Shown one piece after another: positions 46,107 through 54,594 of a DNA stretch of 64,000 bases. Source of the stretch: Paraburkholderia fynbosensis (lineage in GTDB: Bacteria > Pseudomonadota > Gammaproteobacteria > Burkholderiales > Burkholderiaceae); the NCBI RefSeq assembly GCF_902859935.1, contig NZ_CADIKI010000006.1, positions 248,001 through 312,000 on the forward strand, in the 5' to 3' direction. The notes beneath the pieces were generated by a model. It was given only the letters and a program-made list of their open reading frames with translations, did no database searches and was not told where the DNA came from. Each line of letters opens with the position of its first letter. The first letter of the stretch is position 1. A program made the translations under genes and the position numbers.

Positions 46107-46976
46107 TCAATCCAGCGCCAGCCGGCCGGCCAGCGCGCTCAGCGTATCCCCGCAAGGCGCGGCGAGCTTCAACGACAGCAACGGATCGGCGCGCGTGCGC
46201 CCCAGATTGATCGCGGCGATCGGCTTGCCCTGCCTTTGCGCCCACACGCAGAAGCGATAACCGGAATACACCATCAGCGACGAGCCGGCCACCAGCACCG
46301 CGTCCGCCGCATCGAGCGCATGCGAGGCCGCTTCGACGCGCTCCTTCGGCACGCTTTCGCCGAAGAACACCACGGCCGGCTTCAGCAGACCACCACAGTT
46401 CGGGCACGCCGGAATGCGGAAGCCGCCGAGATCGTGCCATTCGAGATGCGCGTCGCCATCGGCGGCGGTTTCGGCGGTCACGTCCAGCAGCGCGGGATTG
46501 TTCGCTTCCAGCGTCTCTTGGATCGACGCGCGCGCATGCTGCGTCCCGCAATCCAGACACGTCACGCCGTCGATGCCGCCATGCAGTTCGATCACCGCGC
46601 TGCTGCCCGCGCGCTGATGCAGGCCGTCGACATTCTGCGTCACCAGCGTCGGCACGCGGCCCGCCGCTTCGAGCCGGGCCAGCGCGGTATGCGCGGCGTT
46701 CGGCTGCGCCCGCGCGACCACCGGCCAACCGACCATGCTGCGCGCCCAGTAGCGCTGACGCATCGCGAGCGTGCCGAGGAACTCCTGCAGCGTGATCGGC
46801 GGCGAGCGCTTCCACTCGCCGTTGTCGTCGCGATAGCCGGGGATGCCCGAGTCGGTGCTGATGCCCGCGCCGGTCAGCACGAACAGGCGCGGATAACGCT
46901 GCATGAAGCGATGCAGGTCGTCGAGCGTGTGCGAGTCAGGCAAGCGTTCGAGAGGCGCGGGCTGAAGATCGGTCAT
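46107..46976 (-). CDS. NAD-dependent protein deacylase (sirtuin, class II-like)
   Basis: A 289-residue Sir2 enzyme. NAD-binding motifs are TGAGISTDSGIPGYRD and TQNVDGLHQRAGS, and the catalytic His is in ELHGGIDG. The zinc site has two cysteine pairs (CLDC and CPNC) with a long insert between them. This arrangement resembles SIRT4-like class II sirtuins, which often remove acyl groups larger than acetyl. A longer frame opens at 47084, but it runs over the next gene. Confidence 0.93.
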   Translation of the reverse strand: MTDLQPAPLERLPDSHTLDDLHRFMQRYPRLFVLTGAGISTDSGIPGYRDDNGEWKRSPPITLQEFLGTLAMRQRYWARSMVGWPVVARAQPNAAHTALARLEAAGRVPTLVTQNVDGLHQRAGSSAVIELHGGIDGVTCLDCGTQHARASIQETLEANNPALLDVTAETAADGDAHLEWHDLGGFRIPACPNCGGLLKPAVVFFGESVPKERVEAASHALDAADAVLVAGSSLMVYSGYRFCVWAQRQGKPIAAINLGRTRADPLLSLKLAAPCGDTLSALAGRLALD

Positions 46977-47026
46977 GACGGAGCACGGGAAAGAGTGCGG
47001 CCTGGATGTGAAACCTCGCATGCCGC

Positions 47027-47230
47027 TCAACGAGGCGGGCGCGGCCTGGTTTGCCGCGTCGGTGTCGCATGCCGCGCCTGCCACTCGGCGAGCGCGATCC
47101 GATAGCGCGCGAGCGCTTCGTCGTAGAGATCGAAAATACAGGGACTGCAGCCGCTATGACAACAGTCGTCGAGGTCGGGCTGCTCAGGCGGCAACGGCTG
47201 CGGGTCGTCGCTGGGTGTGGCTCGGGGCAC
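47027..47230 (-). CDS. small oxidoreductase-like domain protein
   Basis: A 67-residue protein beginning at GTG. The cysteine cluster CCHSGCSPCIFDLYDEAL is the signature of the oxidoreductase-like family (Pfam Oxidored-like), which also occurs in mitochondrial proteins. The N-terminal part is Pro/Asp-rich. It lies 50 bases before the sirtuin gene on the same strand. Function unknown; the cysteines may bind metal or a cluster. Confidence 0.82.
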   Translation of the reverse strand: MPRATPSDDPQPLPPEQPDLDDCCHSGCSPCIFDLYDEALARYRIALAEWQARHATPTRQTRPRPPR

Positions 47231-47311
47231 GGCGAATCGCGTTCCGTGAAAGACAGGAAGCGCCCAGTATAAGTCGATCCCGCATAGCGCGCTGTCGCCG
47301 CGCGCGCACGC

Positions 47312-48076
47312 TCAGCCCCGGCCGACGAACGGCATCTTGCTCGCCATGATGGTCATGAACTGCACGTTCGCCGACAACGGCAACTCGGCCATGTGCAGCA
47401 CCGCGTCGGCGACGTGCCGCACGTCCATCAGCGGCTCGACGGCGATCTCACCGTTGGCTTGCCGCACGCCGCGCGCCATCCGCGCGGCCATTTCGGTTTC
47501 CGCATTGCCGATGTCGATCTGCCCGCACACGATGTCGTACTGACGGCCATCGAGCGACACGGCTTTCGTGAGGCCGGTGATCGCGTGTTTGGTGGCCGTA
47601 TAGCCCACGCTGTTCGGCCGCGGCGCATGCGCGGAAATCGAGCCATTGTTGATGATGCGGCCGCCACGCGGGCTCTGCGTTTTCATCAGGCCGAAGGCGG
47701 CCCGCGTGCAGAGGAACACGCCGGTGAGATTGGTGTCGACAATGGAGCGCCATTCGTCGATATCGAGTTGATCGATATCAACGGGCGAGCCGTTGCGTCC
47801 CGCGTTGTTGAACAGCACGTCGAGCCGGCCGAAACGCTCCCGGATCTGATCGAACAGCGCCGCGACGCTGGCGGCATCCGTCACGTCGCAGGCGACGGCG
47901 AGCGCTTCGCCGTTCAGGTGCTGTGCTTCCTGCGCCACCGCATCGAGCGCCGCGTGGCGGCGCCCGGCCAGCACGACGTTATAACCGTGTTCGAGCAGCC
48001 TGAGCGCACATGCGCGTCCGATGCCGCTGCCTGCGCCAGTTACCAGCGCGATCTTTCTGACTTCTGTTTCCGTCAC
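47312..48076 (-). CDS. short-chain dehydrogenase/reductase
   Basis: A 254-residue SDR. The cofactor motif is [12 protein letters not shown], the structural NNAG is in LFNNAGRNG, and the catalytic Tyr/Lys are in GYTATKHA, with an upstream Ser (NNGSISAHA). The start is the GTG at 48076, preceded by AGGAGA at six bases; an alternative GTG at 48106 lacks such a site. The substrate is unknown. Confidence 0.9.
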   Translation of the reverse strand: MTETEVRKIALVTGAGSGIGRACALRLLEHGYNVVLAGRRHAALDAVAQEAQHLNGEALAVACDVTDAASVAALFDQIRERFGRLDVLFNNAGRNGSPVDIDQLDIDEWRSIVDTNLTGVFLCTRAAFGLMKTQSPRGGRIINNGSISAHAPRPNSVGYTATKHAITGLTKAVSLDGRQYDIVCGQIDIGNAETEMAARMARGVRQANGEIAVEPLMDVRHVADAVLHMAELPLSANVQFMTIMASKMPFVGRG

Positions 48077-48346
48077 TGTGCGTCTCCTGTCGACCTCGAT
48101 GCTCACAACCGCGCGCGCTCACGGCGAACACGCAAGCGCTCCTGCCCCGGCACGATACAGCAGCGGATTGCCGATCACAAACACCCCCCACTGCGCCGCC
48201 TCGTCTTTCATCGTGCTTTCATTTGCAACCATTCCTGACACCCGCGCGCCGCGACGCGCATCAATGGTATCTTTCGCGGCTACGCGTGATGCGCAGGATT
48301 TCATGGCCTTCGCGGACGGAAGAAGGCAGACAGGAAGCACGCTTTG

Positions 48347-49210
48347 ATGAACGAATTCTCCACGACGTCGCACGGCGGCGAGCCCGCGCCCGCGCCGCCG
48401 CGCCGCTGGCCGCTAACCGGCTATCCCGCGATGCTTGCCGCGACCGCCGCATGGCACGTCATCGTGCTGGCCGGCTGGCTGCTGGCGCCCGCCGCGTGGC
48501 TCTGGTGGCTCGCCGCGATCGTCGTGAACCACGCCATTTTCACGGTGACCGGCCTGCTGCCGCGCACTTCGCTGCTGGGTCCGAACTGGACGCGCCTGCC
48601 AGCCGGCGCGCGCAACGCGGACGCCATCGCCCTGACCATCGACGACGGCCCCGATCCCGTCGTCACCCCGCAAGTGCTCGATCTGCTCGACACGTTCGGC
48701 GTGCGCGCCACGTTCTTCTGCATCGGCGCGAACGTGCAGCGCTATCCGGCGCTCGCCCGCGAGATCGTCGCGCGAGGCCATGCGCTCGAAAATCATTCGC
48801 AGGTACACGTGCACACCTTTTCCGTGACGTTGCCAGGCGCGCTCACGCGTGAGATCGACGCCGCGCAACGCACGCTCGAAGCGGTGTGCGGCGAGCGGCC
48901 GATGTTTTTCCGCGCCCCGGCGGGCTTGCGCAACATCTTTCTCGAACCCGTGCTGCGCCAGCTCGATTTGCGGCTGGCGGCATGGACGCGGCGCGGCTAC
49001 GATACACGCGAGCGCGATCCCGGCGTGGTCGCGCGACGGCTGCTCAACGGTCTCGCGGCGCGCGACATTCTGCTGCTGCACGACGGCAATGCCGCACTCA
49101 CGAGCGAAGGCACGCCGCTGATTCTTGCGGTGCTTCCCAGGGTGATCGATGCGGCGCGGCAAAAACAGTTGCGCTTCGTTACGTTGAGAGAAGCGCGAAT
49201 CGATGCGTGA
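48347..49210 (+). CDS. membrane-anchored polysaccharide deacetylase (NodB/CE4)
   Basis: A 287-residue protein. Two hydrophobic segments near residues 28-70 anchor it in the inner membrane. The NodB domain follows with motif 1 TIDDGPDP, motif 2 NHSQVH (H-S-x-x-H metal pair) and motif 3 FFRAPAG. All key metal residues are present. It probably removes N-acetyl groups from a cell-envelope polysaccharide. The ATG at 48347 follows AGGAAG. Confidence 0.9.
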   Translation: MNEFSTTSHGGEPAPAPPRRWPLTGYPAMLAATAAWHVIVLAGWLLAPAAWLWWLAAIVVNHAIFTVTGLLPRTSLLGPNWTRLPAGARNADAIALTIDDGPDPVVTPQVLDLLDTFGVRATFFCIGANVQRYPALAREIVARGHALENHSQVHVHTFSVTLPGALTREIDAAQRTLEAVCGERPMFFRAPAGLRNIFLEPVLRQLDLRLAAWTRRGYDTRERDPGVVARRLLNGLAARDILLLHDGNAALTSEGTPLILAVLPRVIDAARQKQLRFVTLREARIDA

Positions 49211-49339
49211 AGCGGGCGGGCGCGCTGTTCATCTGCGGCGAGCGCGTCGGTCATCGTGGACGAACTCATGGGCGAAAAATATCTCGAACTGATCGCCTCG
49301 CTTTACGAAATGCTGAAGGCGCGCAAGGAAGGGACGATG

Positions 49340-49851
49340 TCGCGCGATCAGGAACACATCGCCGCCGCTGGAGCTGATTCTGCCCAGGTTGATCACGCTC
49401 GCATTCGACTTGCCCGACAGCGTCAATGCATCATCGCCATTCGCGAAAGCGTCGTTGCGCAGATCGAGCGTGGTCGCGACGAACCGGCCGCCCGTGCTGA
49501 CGACGCCCGACGGTCCCACGACGATCCCTTGCGAATTGATCAGATACACGCTGCCTGTCGCATTCAGGCTGCCGAGAATCGCCGAAGGCGAGCCGGCCGT
49601 CACGCGATTGAGCGTCGCGCCGGAGCCGTTGTCGAACATGACGGAGTTGCGCTTGCCGATCGAGAAGCTGTTCCAGTCGATCACCCCGCGAGTCGAGCCG
49701 GGTTGCGCGACGAGCAATGCGGTGCCGTTGCGTGTCAACATCCCGGCTCCAGCGACAAAACGGCCGCCTTTCGGCAGGAAAATCCGGCGAGCGGGATACT
49801 GATGAGAAGCGCGATGCGCCGCATCGGCCGAATGGCAAACGGAGGTCTCAC
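49340..49851 (-). pseudogene. truncated and frameshifted second exoprotein gene (tpsA relic)
   Basis: The minus strand encodes about 145 residues of a two-partner-secretion (FHA N-terminal) domain: GGRFVAGAGMLTRNGTALLV, STRGVIDWNSFSIGKRNSVM, GATLNRVTAG and SVYLINSQGIVVGPSGVVST. It closely resembles the intact TpsA at 51896-54148. Homology stops abruptly after GGDVFLIAR at 49340. The signal-peptide-like start (MRRIALLISIPLAGFS, near 49824, perhaps from a GTG at 49851 after AGGAGG) lies in a different frame from the domain. The gene is therefore frameshifted near its start and cut at its 3' end. Confidence 0.82.
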
Positions 49852-50091
49852 AGGTCCTCCTTCCGCGCGAGGGCGGAACAGTCGCCACGACCCGCTAAGC
49901 CGACCGGGGCCGCGCGAATCGCGGCGTGCAGAGCATTCAGAATAGCAGGCGCCGTCGCAACGGCCGCGACGTCGGCGGCGAAAATCTCGTGGATTCGCAC
50001 CTTTTTGTAGGATATTTGCGTCTGTGCCGCGAGTCGGCGAAAGCTGCAACGTATGGGCGAATCGCGCGCACGCGGGCCGCCGCCTCGCAAA

Positions 50092-51936
50092 TCAGCTGCC
50101 GATCGAAACATACAGCAGCACCATGGGCGCTTTCGATCCACCCGGCGTCGGCGCGCGCAGCGGCACACCGTACGTGCAGCGAAAGTCGACGAACCGCGAC
50201 CACTGGAAGCGCACGCCCGCGCCGACGCTGGAGAGCGTGCCGCTACTGGTTTCCGCAGGCTGATCGATGCGATTCCAGACGTGCCCGGCATCGAAAAAGA
50301 CGAAAGCCTGAACGATCGCGCTGCTCGTGCCGAACGGCAGTCCGGGCGCGCGCAATTCGGTCTGTACGTTCCAGCCGCGATCGCCGAGCGCGACGTACGG
50401 CGTGTACCCGCGCACGCTGGACTCGCCGCCGAGGCCCATTTCCTCGCTGGGCAACAGGGTGTTCGGCGTCCACTGGAACGCGCCGCTTGCGCTCAGCGTG
50501 AAGCCGGCGCCGAGCGCGAAGTTGCGCAGCGCCGCCAGTTGCAGATACATGTAGCGCGCGGTTGCGCCTTGCCGCGCGGCATTGAACGCGGCGTCGTCGT
50601 TCTCGCTTGCCAGTGCGCCCGGACTGCCGACGAGTGTCGCGGATGCGTGCGCGCTTCCCGCGTCAGTCGGCTTGCTGATGTCGTAAGTCAACAGGAACTG
50701 ATGGATGTGGGTGTTCGAGTTGAACACCTGAAAGCCGCCGAATTCCAGATCGTTGTTGCTGCGCTTGAAGTCGTAGCCGAACTGGATCTGCTGCGCCATA
50801 TCGATCGTGCCGGGCAAACGCCAATCGTAGCGCGCGCTCATCTGCGCGGAGATGCCGGTCTGCCCATAACTGTCGGGCAATCGCGGCGTGCTTTGCGCGT
50901 AGACCCCGAACAGTTCGATGCTGTCGCCCCACGGCAGTGGTGCGACGTAGTTCAGCGCATGCGCCATGAAGCGCGCGCGGTTCGGGCGCCCTTCGATATC
51001 CGGATTGCCGCTGAAGAAATCGTTGCTGGCGGTGAATTGATACGCGATCTGCTGATCGAGTCCGAACAGGTTCCCGTAGCCGAAGCCCGCGAAGAAGCGA
51101 TCGCGGCCGAGGTCGGGCACGCCGGCGTTGTCGTAACCCGCGTTCACGCGCAACGGCAGGCGGTCTTCGGTCTCCAGGATGACGTCGGTCGAGTTCGCCG
51201 CATCGCCGGGCGTGAAGACCGCGTCCACGCGCCGGTACGGGTTCGCGTTGAGCACGGCAAGCCCCGCCGACACCGCCGATTGCAGGATCGGCCCGCCGGG
51301 TTCGAGCGGCATTTCGCGCTCGAGCAGCGCATCGGAAAAGTAGCGGTTGCCGCGAGCGCGAACCTGGCCCAGCCGGAATTCGGCGACCGCGATATGCACG
51401 ATGCCCGAGCTCACGTCCTGCTCGGGCACGTAGACGTCCACCAGCGGCTTGCCCGCCGCGCGATAGTGCTCGACAACCGCGCGGCGGATCTCGGCAAGAC
51501 GTGCGAAGCTCAGCGGCCTGTCGAGGTCCGCGTCGAAAGTGTCGAGAAACGAGGCGTCGAGCACCGGCAGATCGATGGCTGCGATGCGCTGCGGCGCAGG
51601 CGAAGGCGCCGGCGACTGCGCTGCCACATTGGTTCCAGCGGGCTCGAAGACCAGTCCTTCGAGCCTTCCCACGGCGATCTGCGCGGACTGCGCGCCGGCT
51701 TCCGGAGTCTGCTGGGGCGGCGCGCTGCGCGGCGTCGGCGGGGCCGGCTGCGGCGCGACATCCCGCCACGCCTGCGCCGACGCCGGCGAACACCGAACAG
51801 CAGCCGCGACGCCTAGCGCGATCAGCGTGAGATGCAGCGGCCCGAGCGCGCGTCGCGATACGCGCGCCGGTTCGGCGCCGGACGATCCGAGCCGGCTAGT
51901 GCGCAAGCTGCCAGCGCAGCACGGGGTGGGTCGCAC
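50092..51936 (-). CDS. two-partner secretion outer-membrane transporter (TpsB, FhaC/ShlB family)
   Basis: A 614-residue predicted transporter that exports the adjacent TpsA exoprotein. A hydrophobic export signal near residues 33-55 ends SPASAQA. A proline-rich linker and POTRA region follow, and then a beta-barrel with the conserved loop SVRGYTPYVALGDRGW. The GTG at 51936 overlaps the tpsA stop by 41 bases; the exact start is uncertain, with a TTG at 51906 as an alternative. Gene order tpsA-tpsB on one strand implies co-expression. Confidence 0.92.
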   Translation of the reverse strand: MRPTPCCAGSLRTSRLGSSGAEPARVSRRALGPLHLTLIALGVAAAVRCSPASAQAWRDVAPQPAPPTPRSAPPQQTPEAGAQSAQIAVGRLEGLVFEPAGTNVAAQSPAPSPAPQRIAAIDLPVLDASFLDTFDADLDRPLSFARLAEIRRAVVEHYRAAGKPLVDVYVPEQDVSSGIVHIAVAEFRLGQVRARGNRYFSDALLEREMPLEPGGPILQSAVSAGLAVLNANPYRRVDAVFTPGDAANSTDVILETEDRLPLRVNAGYDNAGVPDLGRDRFFAGFGYGNLFGLDQQIAYQFTASNDFFSGNPDIEGRPNRARFMAHALNYVAPLPWGDSIELFGVYAQSTPRLPDSYGQTGISAQMSARYDWRLPGTIDMAQQIQFGYDFKRSNNDLEFGGFQVFNSNTHIHQFLLTYDISKPTDAGSAHASATLVGSPGALASENDDAAFNAARQGATARYMYLQLAALRNFALGAGFTLSASGAFQWTPNTLLPSEEMGLGGESSVRGYTPYVALGDRGWNVQTELRAPGLPFGTSSAIVQAFVFFDAGHVWNRIDQPAETSSGTLSSVGAGVRFQWSRFVDFRCTYGVPLRAPTPGGSKAPMVLLYVSIGS

Positions 51937-54148
51937 CGGTTGGCATCGCCCATACGCCGTTCGGGCCCATGTCGTAACCGGCGAAGCTGGCGGGGGTGCT
52001 CATCTGCGCGGTGGTGAGCCCGTTCGACGGCGGCAGTGTTCCGCCGCTCAGAGCCTGGCCCGTCGTTTCCTTGTTCCAGTACACGTCCGGCGCGAGCGTG
52101 CCGGAGCCGAACCCGATCACGCCGTGCGTCGGCATCAGGCGTGTCTGAACCGCGCCGGTGGCGAACGACTGGCTGATCGACCCATCGTTGATGCCAGCCA
52201 GCCCGCCGCCGAAGCCCGTCGAATAGGTCGGACTGACGCTGCCCGTCGCATACGACTGCGTGATGGAGCCCAGGTTGTACCCTACGAGCCCGCCATTCGC
52301 GTCAGAGCCCGATACCAAAGCACTGCTCCAGGAGCGTTCGATAGTGTTCTCGTTGCGCCCCACCAGGCCGCCGAACGCGGTGCCTTCCTGGGTCGGCTCC
52401 GAGGCCACGCCCGTGGTGTGCGCCGCTGTGATCAAGCCCTGGTTGACGCCGGCCAGGATGCCGCTGCCGAGAACGCTCGTGCCGACCGACCCGTTCTCCA
52501 CGCCCACGTCGCGCAACACGCCTGCCAGTCCGACCACGCCGAACAACCCAGCCGAGTAGTCGTGACTGAAATCGGCGATCTGGACGTTGGCGTTGAGCAC
52601 GCTATGCCACATGCCGTCGAACTGGCCCGTGAACGGCGTCGTGTGGTTGCCGATCGGCGTGAGCGCCACGCCCGCCGCGTCGACGTCCTTGCCAAGCGCG
52701 TAGTTGCCCGCGAGATCTTGCGCCATGTTTTCGAGGTCGGTGACGTTGTTGATGAGCTTGTACGCGGTGATCTGTGTGATCTGGCCGCTGCCCGGCGCGC
52801 TGGTCCACGCCGGATTGGCAAGCACCGTACCCGCGCTGTAGCTGCCGTTCATGTCGTAAAGCGCATCGACGATCCCGGTGCTGCGCGACCAGTCGATGAC
52901 GCCGTGGTTGACGACTGCGCCGCCGTTATCGAGGCTCGCTGCATCGGCTCGCAAGGTCAGGTTGCCGCCGCCCCGATTGCCGATGGTCGCGCCCTGGCCG
53001 ACCGTCAGCGTGCGATACGCGGCGAGCGTCAGCGACGCGCCTCCCTGCCAGGTGATCCCCGAATTCACGTCGAGTTCGCCGCTGTTGCCGTTTGCGCCCG
53101 TCGTTTGCAACTCGACTGACGTACCTCTGCCGAGGCTCGTGGAAAGCGCGCGCGCCGCGTTGTCGTCGACCGTGAAGCCCGCTGTCGACATGTTCCATTG
53201 CCCGGCCTTCACCGAGGTGCCGCCAGCGGGGAAGGTGACGGTGTCCGCACTCATGTCGACAGTGCCGCCGGCCGCCTCGATCGAGCCGCCGGGCCGTACC
53301 TCGCCATGTCCGGCGACCAGCCAGACGTGGCCGTCGCGCGTGGTGGTGCCGGTCGCACGAATGGCTTCGTGCTTGCCGGCGAGCGCGTAGATGTTGCCGT
53401 CCATCGCTTGCAGGTTGACCTGAGCGGCCCGAATCACGCCGTTGTTCTGCAGCGTGCCGCCCGTGCCCGCCTGCACGAACACCTGCTTGCCCGACGCAGA
53501 ATCCTGCAGCAACACCTGCTGCGCGACGGCCAGTTCGGCCGTCCCGTTCGGCGCGCTGACGGTGCCGCTGTTGACCACCTCGCTGCGTGCGATGAGAAAG
53601 ACGTCGCCGCCGCTGGACGCAATCTTGCCGAGATTGACGATGCCCGCATTGGCGTGTCCGGAGAACGTCAGCGGTCCGCCGTTCATGAAGGCGGCGCTGT
53701 CCGCGTCGAGCGTCGAGGCGACAAAGCGTCCGTTGGTGGAGATCACGCCCTTCGGTCCGACAAGGACGCCCTGCGGATTGATCAAGTAGACGCTGCCGCT
53801 TGCGGTGAGCGTGCCGAGAATCGCCGACTGCGAGCCGCCCGTCACCCGATTGAGCGTGGCGCCCCCGGCGTTGGCGAATACGACATGGTTTTTGCCGCCA
53901 ATCGAAAAGCTGTCCCAGTCGATCACGCCGCGGCCGGAGGTCTGGTTGATCGTCAAGGTGGCGCCGCTGCCGCCGATCGATCCGGTTCCGCGGGCGAAGT
54001 GCCCACCGGCCGGCAGCACGCCCGCCGCTCGCGCAGGCGGTGGTGTGACGCAGCACAGGACGGCGGCGGCGGCAATGGGGAGCAACGCGGTGAGCGCGTT
54101 GCGGCGACGTACAGGTGCAGCATCTGATACCGGCGGAACATGGTTCAT
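51896..54148 (-). CDS. two-partner secretion exoprotein (TpsA, FHA N-terminal domain, GLUG repeats)
   Basis: A 750-residue secreted protein. A long signal peptide ends PPPARAAG near residue 42. The TPS/haemagglutination domain covers about residues 43-290 (GVIDWDSFSIGGKNHVVFAN, ATLNRVTGG, SVYLINPQGVLVGPKGVIST). The C-terminal third has three GLUG-type repeats from residue 593 (GGLVGRNENTIERSW, GGLVGYNLGSITQSYATG, GGLAGINDGSISQSFATG). AAGGAGACGTG precedes the ATG at 54148. It is short for an FHA-type adhesin and has no contact-dependent-inhibition toxin region. Probable role: surface adhesin, exported by the adjacent TpsB. Confidence 0.92.
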   Translation of the reverse strand: MNHVPPVSDAAPVRRRNALTALLPIAAAAVLCCVTPPPARAAGVLPAGGHFARGTGSIGGSGATLTINQTSGRGVIDWDSFSIGGKNHVVFANAGGATLNRVTGGSQSAILGTLTASGSVYLINPQGVLVGPKGVISTNGRFVASTLDADSAAFMNGGPLTFSGHANAGIVNLGKIASSGGDVFLIARSEVVNSGTVSAPNGTAELAVAQQVLLQDSASGKQVFVQAGTGGTLQNNGVIRAAQVNLQAMDGNIYALAGKHEAIRATGTTTRDGHVWLVAGHGEVRPGGSIEAAGGTVDMSADTVTFPAGGTSVKAGQWNMSTAGFTVDDNAARALSTSLGRGTSVELQTTGANGNSGELDVNSGITWQGGASLTLAAYRTLTVGQGATIGNRGGGNLTLRADAASLDNGGAVVNHGVIDWSRSTGIVDALYDMNGSYSAGTVLANPAWTSAPGSGQITQITAYKLINNVTDLENMAQDLAGNYALGKDVDAAGVALTPIGNHTTPFTGQFDGMWHSVLNANVQIADFSHDYSAGLFGVVGLAGVLRDVGVENGSVGTSVLGSGILAGVNQGLITAAHTTGVASEPTQEGTAFGGLVGRNENTIERSWSSALVSGSDANGGLVGYNLGSITQSYATGSVSPTYSTGFGGGLAGINDGSISQSFATGAVQTRLMPTHGVIGFGSGTLAPDVYWNKETTGQALSGGTLPPSNGLTTAQMSTPASFAGYDMGPNGVWAMPTGATHPVLRWQLAH

Positions 54149-54594
54149 CACGTCTCCTTGTCGCCTGTGGATCGTGTCGCTTGCCGCGCGGGACGTGCAA
54201 AGGGCGCGGTTTCGGCTTCCCGCTCGCGTGGGTCCAACCGGCTGCACGTCCACCGGATTATCTACGACGAATGGGGCCATCGCAGCCAGTGGTGCGATCC
54301 AGCAACGACGATTTCGGCCTAAACATCTGCGGCATAGGACATGCATCGGTCTCCTTGCGCGACCCTTGGGGAAAGCCCGCAGCCGTTGTGCGATCACGGG
54401 CGCCGTGATTCGCGGGACACTGCGCGGCATTGGCAGAGCCGATGTCGATGCAGTCCGTCATATCGTAGCAAGCATAAAGTTGTCCGCGGAATTGTCGATA
54501 GCACGATAGAGAGCGTGCCGCCCGCGCCGATCCGGCACGCGGCAAAAAAAAGAAGCAGTCGCAAGAGGCTGCTACGAAACAAGAGAGAGGGCCG
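54149..54594. promoter_or_regulatory. divergent promoter region, tpsA and MHYT-GGDEF-EAL gene
   Basis: This 446-base gap separates two divergently transcribed genes and must contain both promoters. It is less GC-rich near 54440-54580. No small gene or strong repeat is seen. Confidence 0.45.
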
